DNA of 64,000 nucleotides, taken from positions 39,261-103,260 of the forward strand of contig JAIBBZ010000020.1 in the NCBI GenBank assembly GCA_019694435.1, written 5' to 3'. The notes under the pieces are model-generated. The model was given only the letters and a program-made list of their open reading frames with translations, ran no database searches and was not told the origin of the DNA. Shown here piece by piece: positions 1-7,120 of the stretch (positions are counted from its first letter, which is position 1; each line of letters starts with the position of its first letter). The translations under genes were made by a program, and so were the position numbers. Source of the DNA: Pirellulales bacterium. Its GTDB lineage: Bacteria > Planctomycetota > Planctomycetia > Pirellulales > JAEUIK01.

Positions 1-1
1 G

Positions 2-1945
2 GCCGATACGTTGGGCGCCCAACGCACCCCGGAAGCGTTCGTGCTCGACGCCGAGCGCAACGTGCGCTACCGCGGCCGGATTGACGATCAATATGGCTTC
101 AGCACCGAGGGACGCATCGGCTATCAGCGCAAGGAGCCGTCGCGCCGCGACCTCGCACAGGCGATCGATGAGCTGCTCGACGGCAAAGAAGTCAGCGTTG
201 CGTCGACCGAGGCGCCGGGCTGCTTGATCGGCCGCGTCCGCGCGCCGCAGGCAGGCAGCTCCGTCACGTACAGCAACAAGATCGCCGCGATCTTCAATCA
301 GAACTGCGTCTTTTGCCATCGCCCCGGCCAGATCGGTCCGTTCTCGTTGACGTCGTACGAAGACGCCGCGGGCTGGGCCGAGATGATCGGCGAAGTGGTC
401 GAAATGCGGCGGATGCCTCCCTGGCACGCCGATCCGGCCGTCGGCCACTGGTCGAACGACGCCCGGCTTAGCGATGAAGATCGCGAGGCCGTGCTGACCT
501 GGGTCAAGAACGGTGCGCCGGCCGGCGATCTGAACGAGGTGCCGGCCCCGCCGCAGTTCACCGAGGGCTGGCAGATCTCCGAGCCGGACCAGGTGATCTG
601 GATGGACGACGAGCCCTACACCGTGCCGGCCGAAGGCGTGGTCGATTACCAACGCTTTTTGATCGACCCGGGCTGGACCGAGGACAAATGGATCGCCGAG
701 ATCGAACCGCGCGTCGGCAATCCGTCGGTCGTGCACCACATCGTGATCTACCTGGTGCCGCCGAAGAACCGGGGAGTCAAAGGTGCCGCCGGCCGGCTGC
801 GCAACGACTGGCTCGCGGCCTATGCCCCCGGTTTGCGTCAGGAACGGCTGCCCGAGGGCTATGCCCGATTTTGTCCGGCCGGCTCGCAATTGATCTTCGA
901 GATGCACTACACGCCCAACGGCATCGAGCAGCAGGACCGCAGCTACCTGGGGATCAAGTTCGCCGACCCGAAACAGGTGCGCAAGGAAGTGGCCGTCAAG
1001 AACGCCGGCAATTTCACCTTCGAGATTCCGCCGGGCGACCCGAACTACCAGGTCGAGTCGACGTTTACCTTCCGCGAGGATTCCGAGCTCGTCTCGGTGT
1101 CGCCGCATATGCACGTCCGCGGCAAGGACTTCTTCTACGAGCTGGTCTATCCCGACGGGAAACGGGAACCGATCCTCAACGTGCCGCTGTACGACTTCGG
1201 CTGGCAGACGACCTATATGTTCCCGCAGCCGAAACTCGTGCCCAAGGGCACCGAAATGCACTGCGTGGCGCATTTCGACAACTCGCCAGAAAACCTCAAC
1301 AATCCCGACCCCACAGCCAAGGTGCGTTGGGGTGAGCAGACGTTCGAAGAGATGATGTTCGGCTGGTTCGAGATGGCCCCGGCCGATCAGGACCTGACCA
1401 AGCCGGCCCCGCCGCCGATTTCGCGGGTCAAGCAGTTCGAGAAGCTCGCCGCGGCCGGTGCCTTGAAGGTCGACGATCAACTGCTGCAGGTAGCCGCCCG
1501 TTGCCTGGTCGACGAAGAGAACTTCAAGTTCGGCGCCTTCTACCTGGCCGATTTCGTGCCGCAGCTCGACCGCGTCTGCATTACCTACGTCGAAGACGGC
1601 AAGCTCCGTGCCCGAGTCGTCGAGGAATTGGGCGACCTGAAAACCACGCTCCGCAGCCGCGGCACGGTGGTCGACGCCAAGGGCCAGGCCCTGGCCGACT
1701 GCCTGGCGTCGCAAGACGTGACGGTGTTCAACGACTTGAGCCAGGCGGCCGGCTCGGTCATGCAGCGGATGTCGAGCAAGGGCATGTCATCGAGCATGCA
1801 CGTGCCCGTCGTGCTCGACGGCGTTCCGTGCACGGTCAATTTCTGGAGCACCGAGCCGGCCGCGTTCCCGGCGGCCGCGGTCAGCTTCCTGAGCGAGTTT
1901 GCCCGAGCGATCGAAAAGGCGAACACGGAGCCGGCGAACAAGTAA
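2..1945 (+). CDS. redoxin-cytochrome c-copper monooxygenase-GAF fusion, 5' truncated
   Basis: The frame is open to the left edge, so the N-terminus is missing and no start is seen. Residues below are counted from the TTG at 11. Residues 1-75 look like the end of a thioredoxin-fold redoxin. A single c-type heme motif CVFCH lies at about 99-103, within a cytochrome-like stretch. Residues 190-460 resemble the copper type II ascorbate-dependent monooxygenase fold (PHM/DBH family). Candidate copper ligands are HH at 242-243, H299, H366 and H368 (HMH) and Met 448/449, the usual two-site His/Met set. From about 470 to the end there is a segment with GAF-like character. The protein is probably exported, since heme c and the copper domain both act outside the cytoplasm, but the signal is off the window. 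The substrate is unknown. A terminator-like hairpin follows. Confidence 0.8.
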   Translation, partial: ADTLGAQRTPEAFVLDAERNVRYRGRIDDQYGFSTEGRIGYQRKEPSRRDLAQAIDELLDGKEVSVASTEAPGCLIGRVRAPQAGSSVTYSNKIAAIFNQNCVFCHRPGQIGPFSLTSYEDAAGWAEMIGEVVEMRRMPPWHADPAVGHWSNDARLSDEDREAVLTWVKNGAPAGDLNEVPAPPQFTEGWQISEPDQVIWMDDEPYTVPAEGVVDYQRFLIDPGWTEDKWIAEIEPRVGNPSVVHHIVIYLVPPKNRGVKGAAGRLRNDWLAAYAPGLRQERLPEGYARFCPAGSQLIFEMHYTPNGIEQQDRSYLGIKFADPKQVRKEVAVKNAGNFTFEIPPGDPNYQVESTFTFREDSELVSVSPHMHVRGKDFFYELVYPDGKREPILNVPLYDFGWQTTYMFPQPKLVPKGTEMHCVAHFDNSPENLNNPDPTAKVRWGEQTFEEMMFGWFEMAPADQDLTKPAPPPISRVKQFEKLAAAGALKVDDQLLQVAARCLVDEENFKFGAFYLADFVPQLDRVCITYVEDGKLRARVVEELGDLKTTLRSRGTVVDAKGQALADCLASQDVTVFNDLSQAAGSVMQRMSSKGMSSSMHVPVVLDGVPCTVNFWSTEPAAFPAAAVSFLSEFARAIEKANTEPANK

Positions 1946-1977
1946 TCCCCGGCTACGCGGACGATTGCCCGATCAAC

Positions 1978-2020
1978 CCGGGGCGGCGATTTCCACGAAG
2001 TCGCCGCCCCGGTTGTTTTA
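1978..2020 (+). terminator. rho-independent terminator after the monooxygenase fusion gene
   Basis: A perfect 12-bp stem (1978-1989 with 2001-2012) encloses an 11-base loop and is followed by TTGTTTTA. It starts 33 bases after the stop codon at 1945 and probably ends that transcript. Confidence 0.75.
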
Positions 2021-2176
2021 CCAGCCGGCGTGGCGTATTACGCTTCTGATCAGGCTCGGAAGCTTGCGCCGGCGGCAAGGTTCAATCGCCCGACCCCATA
2101 ATCCGCGGCAACGCGAGGCTGCAGCGCCATCAATCGTTCTGCCCCGGTTCCTGCGCTAAGAGTTAGAAGCAAGGTA

Positions 2177-2902
2177 ATGAATCGCGTCACATTCTGCTTC
2201 GGTAGCTGTATCGCCATAATTGCGATTTGTGGCGTTGGAGCTGCGTCCTTCGCTTCACGCTTTCAGACCGGCACCCAATTGCCGGTCCAGTCGAGCGATC
2301 TCCAGAAAGAGCATGTTCAGGCCGAAAGGACATGCTGGGATGCCGAATCAGTGCTCAAGGTCCTGCGGGCACCGAATGCCTTGGAACGTCAGCAAGCCGA
2401 GGAGTCGGCTCAATTTGAATACGATCAGCTCGTAGCTGGCCTCATTAAGGTCATTAACGACCAACGGGATCAAGACTTTGACAAGGATCTTTATTTGCGA
2501 GCAGTGGCATTGCTTAACGGTCTTGGTGCATCCGCCGCGATTCCTGCTCTCGTTGCCAATGTGGATGTACCGGTGGGGTCTCCATTGGCCACGCGGCTAG
2601 ATCCGCTTGCGCATTATGCGTGTGCGAGGTCACTCGTCACGTTCAGGGACCTGGCGGCGGATGAAATTGTGTTCTACCTCTGCAATACCCAGGATCCGGT
2701 TTATTGCGGCGTGCACGTTTGTAACCGAGTCGCTCGTGCCCAGCCGATATCAGATAAGGCGATTCAGTTGCTGGCATTTGTTCTGACAGAGATTGACGGA
2801 AAGGATGAGGCCATTGCACGCCTGGAGCAAGTCCCCGAAACGCCAAATGTGAACCGCGTGTTGGACGATTTGCGGCGTGGGATAGTGTGGACCGACTTGT
2901 GA
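2177..2902 (+). CDS. secreted hypothetical protein with HEAT-like helices
   Basis: A 241-residue protein of unrecognised family. Residues 1-25 are a typical signal peptide (hydrophobic core IAIIAICGVGAA). The rest looks mainly helical, with leucine/alanine-rich repeats at about 60-200 that resemble HEAT or armadillo units, and several cysteines (C53, then three in the region 165-185). The ATG follows AGCAAGG, a weak ribosome site. The stop is only 26 bases before the outermost terminal-repeat copy of the neighbouring insertion sequence. The transposase frame, on the other strand, runs into this gene's 3' end. The G+C content looks lower than in the flanking genes. Function not known. Confidence 0.65.
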   Translation: MNRVTFCFGSCIAIIAICGVGAASFASRFQTGTQLPVQSSDLQKEHVQAERTCWDAESVLKVLRAPNALERQQAEESAQFEYDQLVAGLIKVINDQRDQDFDKDLYLRAVALLNGLGASAAIPALVANVDVPVGSPLATRLDPLAHYACARSLVTFRDLAADEIVFYLCNTQDPVYCGVHVCNRVARAQPISDKAIQLLAFVLTEIDGKDEAIARLEQVPETPNVNRVLDDLRRGIVWTDL

Positions 2903-3928
2903 TTGGAGGCTGTCCCTGCCGAGAAGGCAGAAAGGGTGCCGGGAATGCTCCGTAGAAAACCCGCCGGCGACGCAGAAAAGGTGACGCAGAAAAGGTGTCA
3001 GGAATGCTCCGTAGAAAACCCCGCTGCGTCTGAGAATCATCACGTTCAGCGTGATCGCTCGCAGGCAGAGTTCGCGGCATTGGGAACGATAGCGTCGCGC
3101 CCGCAGCGCCGAACCCAGCAGCCGCTTGAGCATACTGTCGACGGTCTCGACCTGCCAGCGTTGCGTGTAGCGCGTGAGATATAACCAGCGTGCCATCCGC
3201 CTGCGCCAGAAACCGCTCGGCGGCTTCGCGGTCGGCCGGCCGATCTTCGCGGGAATGAACGTGTTCACGCCGCACTCCTCGCGGGCATACTCATGCACAT
3301 GCTCGGCATCGTAGCCGGCATCGGCCACGAGTGTGGTGATCGCGACGCGCGACAGGGCGTCGTCGAGCGCGGCGTGGAAGTGCGGCACGTCGGGCGCCGG
3401 TCCAAGGCCCGGCACGACGGCGAGGATCAAGTGGCTGCAGCAATCGCAGAGCAGGCCCGCCTTGGGAAACCGCCGATAGGTCGTGTTTTGCCAGGTTTTT
3501 CCGCCTTTCGCCCGGCGGCGCACGAAGTAGTCGCTCGCATGATGCGACTCCCAGCCAGTGCCGTCGAGCGCGGCAAGGTGACTGCGCTTGCCCAACTTGC
3601 GCTGCTGCCGCGCTTGTCCGAGCGACGCCTCGAGCAACCGTCGCACCGGTCGGATCGACAACAACCGCTCGGCTGCTTTTTGAAACGTCGTGAAGTGCGG
3701 GATCGCATGCAACTCGATTGTCGCCGCCAGCTCGGTGCAGTCGCCCAGCAGCGCCGCCAGCTTGCGATAGTCGAGCTGCAAGAACTCCTTGAGCACGAGG
3801 CAAGCAAAGAGTTGCGGTTGGGTGAACTTCTTGGGACTAGAGCGATGCGCGTAGGGCGCGAGCGCCGCGCGGCCGATCCGATAGGCCACCGCCAGCACCC
3901 GCTTCGGACTCTTGGAAGTCGTACTCAT
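2750..3928 (-). CDS. IS4/IS5-family DDE transposase, running past the element end
   Basis: The 392-residue frame carries a DDE catalytic triad: D122 in LAALDGTGWE, D203 in VADAGYD, and E261 in the Y-x2-R-x3-E signature YTQRWQVE. This is the signature of IS4/IS5-type transposases. Recognisable transposase sequence ends near residue 300. After that the frame reads through the left terminal repeat and its extra copy, into host DNA, and stops inside the 3' end of the antisense gene at 2177-2902. The last ~85-90 residues are therefore unlikely to be native. The element may have lost its own stop through the end duplication. Activity is uncertain. Confidence 0.8.
   Translation of the reverse strand: MSTTSKSPKRVLAVAYRIGRAALAPYAHRSSPKKFTQPQLFACLVLKEFLQLDYRKLAALLGDCTELAATIELHAIPHFTTFQKAAERLLSIRPVRRLLEASLGQARQQRKLGKRSHLAALDGTGWESHHASDYFVRRRAKGGKTWQNTTYRRFPKAGLLCDCCSHLILAVVPGLGPAPDVPHFHAALDDALSRVAITTLVADAGYDAEHVHEYAREECGVNTFIPAKIGRPTAKPPSGFWRRRMARWLYLTRYTQRWQVETVDSMLKRLLGSALRARRYRSQCRELCLRAITLNVMILRRSGVFYGAFLTPFLRHLFCVAGGFSTEHSRHPFCLLGRDSLQSQVGPHYPTPQIVQHAVHIWRFGDLLQACNGLILSVNLCQNKCQQLNRLI
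2929..2965. repeat. extra outer copy of the IS terminal repeat
   Basis: This stretch begins AGAAAGGGTGCCGGGAATG and ends TCCGTAGAAAACCCGCC. It matches the IS terminal repeats at 2988-3022 and, inverted, 3975-4009. A 13-base repeat (ACGCAGAAAAGGT type) at 2970-2996 joins it to the inner copy. It may be the true outer end of the element (GGC lies outside both 2929 and 4009) or the scar of an earlier insertion. Confidence 0.7.
2988..3022. repeat. IS left terminal inverted repeat
   Basis: Starts AGAAAAGGTGTCAGGAATG and ends with CTCCGTAGAAAACCCC. It pairs with 3975-4009 with seven internal mismatches, mostly clustered just after AGAAAAGGT. Confidence 0.75.
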
Positions 3929-3974
3929 CCAAGCGTGCTACGCACGCCGAGCCGCTAGCGGATGAAGCTATCGG

Positions 3975-4009
3975 CGGGTTTTCTACGGAGCATGTCAGGA
4001 ACCTTTTCT
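3975..4009. repeat. IS right terminal inverted repeat
   Basis: Read on the minus strand it begins AGAAAAGGTTCCTGACATG and ends CTCCGTAGAAAACCCG. It is the partner of the repeat at 2988-3022 and lies 46 bases upstream of the transposase start. Confidence 0.75.
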
Positions 4010-4158
4010 GGCGCCGTCGTACTGGCCAATGTGCCGGCGAAGCGTTGTGGTTCGCGCGTGGGCGCGGTTCTGCCCGCGATTTTGAGCGCCGGTCGCCGTG
4101 CACTGAATAAAGAGCAGGTTGGGCGAAGTTGCCAGCTCAGCTCGTCGTCGAGCGGCGC

Positions 4159-5163
4159 TCACTGCTTCCGCATCTCTCTCGTCGCTTGTTTGGCATCGAA
4201 GGCGTCTGCGTCGAAGGGGCCGCGCCAGGCCAGGTAATCCTTGTGCTCCTTGTGCTTGGGGTTCGCCAGGGCCGCGAGGTAGTGCTCGAAGCCGTACGGT
4301 CCGCCCACGTCTTCGGGCGGACAGGTACGGTCTCCTTCCAAGCAGATCGGGTACTTGACCTTCTTGTCGGCAGGCGGGAAACCCTCGAAGAGGATCTCGT
4401 GCACCCAACCGTCGCCGAAGTCGTACTCGTAGATCCAGCGGGCGCGCTTACCGGATTTCGGTACCAGTTGGCTCAGCTTGACCTGCGTGTAATCCTGCCA
4501 GTCGAAGTCGGCGGCAAACTCCTCCGGCGGCGGCGGGCCGTATTCTTTCCCGTCGATCGTGAAGCGGTGCAGGTGGTAGTTCCACCAGCCGAATGCGGCC
4601 TGGATGTAGTCATGCAGCATGCCGAGCGTGCAATCGGGCACCTGAATCCGTCGCCAGACGGCCGGCCTGGTTACGAGGAGCGTGACTCGAAATTGAAAGA
4701 TGCCGGATGACCTGGTCGCCGTCATCCGAGGCAGGTCTTGACCGCCGACCTCGTCGCCAACGGAGTCCAACAGCTCGAAGGCCTTTTTCTGCACTGCGGC
4801 CAATTGCTTTTTCTCCGGCCCGCATGCGACGAAGACAGCCTGGTCCAGCTCGGCGTGCAGTCGATGGAGTTCCTTGCGGGTGAAGGCGACGACTTGCGGG
4901 CCCGCCGGCAGCGTCTCGAGCCGCGTCTTGATCCGCGCGGGCAGCCGCGTGGCGTGAATCAAGGCCGAGCGCTGTTTGTCCGTCAGCTTGATCGGGTACG
5001 CGCCGGCTGGCTTCGCGGTTTTCTTGGCCGCCGGCTTGAATTCCAAGGAAACCATCCCCGGATTCTTACCTCGCAAGGTGTCTTGCAGTGCTTGATACAA
5101 CACCTGCCCCGCCTCGGCCATGCCGGAGACGGTTTTGCCGGGCTTAGTCTGCTTGCGACGCAT
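4159..5163 (-). CDS. plasmid pRiA4b ORF-3-like protein
   Basis: A 334-residue protein. The C-terminal half (about 150-330) matches the pRiA4b ORF-3-like family: FRVTL..TRPAVWRRI, then LGMLHDYIQAAFGWWNYHLH, the YEYDFGDGW-H motif near 265, and CPPEDVGG near 300. The family occurs on plasmids, near transposons and as lone genes. Its biochemical role is not established. The N-terminal 150 residues are lysine-rich and variable. The start ATG is at 5163. It lies 150 bp beyond the IS right end, which fits a mobile-element neighbourhood. Confidence 0.8.
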   Translation of the reverse strand: MRRKQTKPGKTVSGMAEAGQVLYQALQDTLRGKNPGMVSLEFKPAAKKTAKPAGAYPIKLTDKQRSALIHATRLPARIKTRLETLPAGPQVVAFTRKELHRLHAELDQAVFVACGPEKKQLAAVQKKAFELLDSVGDEVGGQDLPRMTATRSSGIFQFRVTLLVTRPAVWRRIQVPDCTLGMLHDYIQAAFGWWNYHLHRFTIDGKEYGPPPPEEFAADFDWQDYTQVKLSQLVPKSGKRARWIYEYDFGDGWVHEILFEGFPPADKKVKYPICLEGDRTCPPEDVGGPYGFEHYLAALANPKHKEHKDYLAWRGPFDADAFDAKQATREMRKQ

Positions 5164-5518
5164 GGAAGAAGTCCTGTTTTCTGGCCGCGTCTAGTTCTCC
5201 AAGGATTCTACCTGGTTGCGTTCAAGTCAGACATAGAGCTGCAAATAGGGTTCTGTTCGCCAGCTTCATCGTATAAAGCAGCGACGGACAAGAGCGCGAG
5301 CGTGCTCAAGGACTCGGGGAGCTGGCCCGGCACGCACGCAACCGCCGGCTTTGCCCGTTGGGTGGCGGTGGGGCATACTGCTGATGCGTTTGGATCGTGG
5401 CCAGAACGATCTATTCGTCCCACCACGTGAGTCCGCCGCGACGACGGGCCACCGTCCATCCAATCGGGACCGGCGTTGGTTTGCTCGCCCGCGATGATCC
5501 CAGAGCGTGAGCGTTTGC
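5164..5518. other. divergent intergenic region
   Basis: 355 bases between two divergent genes. The only structure seen is the 48-base repeat at 5343-5390, which recurs at 7028-7076 and carries a promoter-like pair of hexamers. Nothing else recognisable. Confidence 0.5.
5343..5390 (+). promoter_or_regulatory. promoter-like 48-base repeat, copy 1
   Basis: About 88-90% identical to 7028-7076, with five mismatches and one gap. It contains TTTGCC (5350-5355), an 18-base spacer and CATACT (5374-5379), which resembles a sigma70-type -35/-10 pair. It lies about 140 bases before the PepSY gene. Confidence 0.4.
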
Positions 5519-6844
5519 ATGAGCACCGCGTCACTCGATCCAACGACGACGGCCGCGCGAAGTGGAATGGGGTCCGGAGATTCCATCCCGACCGATGCTC
5601 GGCAGGCCAGCGCCGGCGACCGGTTGTATCGGATCGTCTGGCGGTGGCACTTCTATGCCGGCATGATCGTCGCGCCCGTGTTGATCGTGGTGGCTGCCAC
5701 CGGATCGCTCTACATCTTCAAAGACGAGCTGGAAGCAGTGCTTCACCCGGGCGTTACCCGCGTGGACCCGACGGGCGAGCGGGTGTCCTACGAGCAGCAG
5801 TTGGCTGCCGCTCGTGCCGCGGTGCCTGCGAACTATCGCATCGGCCTCGTCCAAGTCTTCACCGATCCCGGCAGGGCCACGGTCCTGGCCATGGCGGGCG
5901 ACAAGTTTCAATTCGGGTACGTCGATCCCTACCGCGGGCATTACCTGGGCTCGATCGAGCAGGGAGGCTTTTTCGACATCGTGCTCCAGCTGCACCGGCA
6001 ACTGTTCCTGGGCACCACGGGCCGGATCGTCGTCGAGCTGACCACCTGCTGGACCATCGTCCTGGCGGTGACGGGGATTTATTTGTGGTGGCCGCGAAAG
6101 GCGAGCCAGGTGTGGGGCGTGTGGCTCCCGCGATTGCGGCGGAATCCGTACGTCGTGCTGCGAGACCTGCACGCCGTGAGCGGCATCTACCTGGCCCTGA
6201 TCGCGATCGTGATCTCGCTGACTGGCCTGACTTACACCTTGATCTGGGGCAGCGCACCTCAGTATGCAGCGCAGCGCACCGATGCCTACGAGATGTTCTC
6301 GAAGCCGATGCTGTCCCAATGCGCGCCCGAGGCCCAAGACCTGCCGATCGACCGTTTCATCGAGATCGCGCAACAGCGCATGCCCGGCAATAACTTGACC
6401 GTCTGGTTTCCGCGCGCACCGAACGCCGTGTACCTGGTCACGGCCAACAACGAGCGCGGCCCGCAGGTCAACCGGATGTTGTTCATCGATCGCGCGTCGG
6501 GTGAGGTCTTGGATGACCGCCACAACAGTGAGACCAAGTTCATGTACCAGTTTGGGACGTGGAGCTTCGCGCTGCACGTCGGCACAATCTGGGGGATGCC
6601 TTCGAAGGTCTTGTGGTTTGTCACCTGCGTGATCTTGATGGTCTCGCCTGTCACCGGAGTCTGGATGTGGTGGTTGCGCCGTCCCCAGGGCCAAATGGGT
6701 CTGCCACGTCGCGTCGATTCCCGGCGCCCACGGTGGCTCGTCGGCACGATCGCAGCGACCAGTCTGCTGTTGCCGGTACTAGGTCTCTCGGTGGTGGCCT
6801 TGCTCCTAGGAGAGCAGCTCGTGGCGCGATTTCGAAAGCCATAA
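5519..6844 (+). CDS. PepSY-associated TM helix protein
   Basis: A 441-residue inner-membrane protein of the PepSY_TM type. Membrane segments: one at about 35-60 (WHFYAGMIVAPVLIVVAATG), a pair at about 180-235, one near 355-380, and a C-terminal one at about 405-430. Conserved histidines sit in the helices (RWHFYAG, LQLHRQLF, DLHAVSG, ALHVGT), as expected for the iron-uptake or ferric-reductase-associated branch. The periplasmic loops between helices 1-2 and 3-4 hold the PepSY-like folds. The substrate is unknown. The ATG at 5519 was chosen; a GTG at 5507 in the same frame is the alternative, and neither has a clear ribosome site. Confidence 0.85.
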   Translation: MSTASLDPTTTAARSGMGSGDSIPTDARQASAGDRLYRIVWRWHFYAGMIVAPVLIVVAATGSLYIFKDELEAVLHPGVTRVDPTGERVSYEQQLAAARAAVPANYRIGLVQVFTDPGRATVLAMAGDKFQFGYVDPYRGHYLGSIEQGGFFDIVLQLHRQLFLGTTGRIVVELTTCWTIVLAVTGIYLWWPRKASQVWGVWLPRLRRNPYVVLRDLHAVSGIYLALIAIVISLTGLTYTLIWGSAPQYAAQRTDAYEMFSKPMLSQCAPEAQDLPIDRFIEIAQQRMPGNNLTVWFPRAPNAVYLVTANNERGPQVNRMLFIDRASGEVLDDRHNSETKFMYQFGTWSFALHVGTIWGMPSKVLWFVTCVILMVSPVTGVWMWWLRRPQGQMGLPRRVDSRRPRWLVGTIAATSLLLPVLGLSVVALLLGEQLVARFRKP

Positions 6845-7027
6845 AGTGGCCCCGACCGATTAGCAGCCGAGTCAAGAAGCCCGGTCAATTCGCTTCTTCA
6901 AGACGTCTTCGCCGGGCGTACGCGGCGCTTTGAGCGAACCGTTGTCCGTGCGAGACGAACCGGCTAACTGGCCTTCAAGTCGTGCGCCGCATGGGCCCGT
7001 AGTTGCCAACAGGTCAAATCGCCCGGA

Positions 7028-7076
7028 CGCCGGTCTTTGCCCGTTTGGCGGCGGCGGTGCATACTGCTGGTGCGTT
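7028..7076 (+). promoter_or_regulatory. promoter-like repeat, copy 2
   Basis: Matches 5343-5390. TTTGCC (7036-7041) and CATACT (7060-7065) are again 18 bases apart. The predicted start of transcription, about 7072, is some 50 bases before the ATG of the TPR protein at 7121, a sensible promoter position. Confidence 0.45.
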
Positions 7077-7120
7077 CGCACGGTTGTATCCAGGTTGTTC
7101 TTGCCTGCCGCTGCTCGCTG

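Larger units (their letters stand above)
2988..4009 (-). mobile_element. insertion sequence, IS4/IS5-type DDE element
   Basis: About 1.02 kb bounded by imperfect 35-bp inverted repeats, left 2988-3022 and right 3975-4009. Both read AGAAAAGGT at the tip and ATGCTCCGTAGAAAACCC toward the inside. The only gene is the transposase on the minus strand. No clear target duplication flanks these exact ends. If the outer left copy at 2929 is the real end, the element is 1081 bp and is flanked by a 3-bp GGC on both sides. Confidence 0.75.

Noticed and set aside
5531..6694. 387-codon frame antisense to the PepSY gene
   Set aside because: No start context or family signature; compositional shadow.
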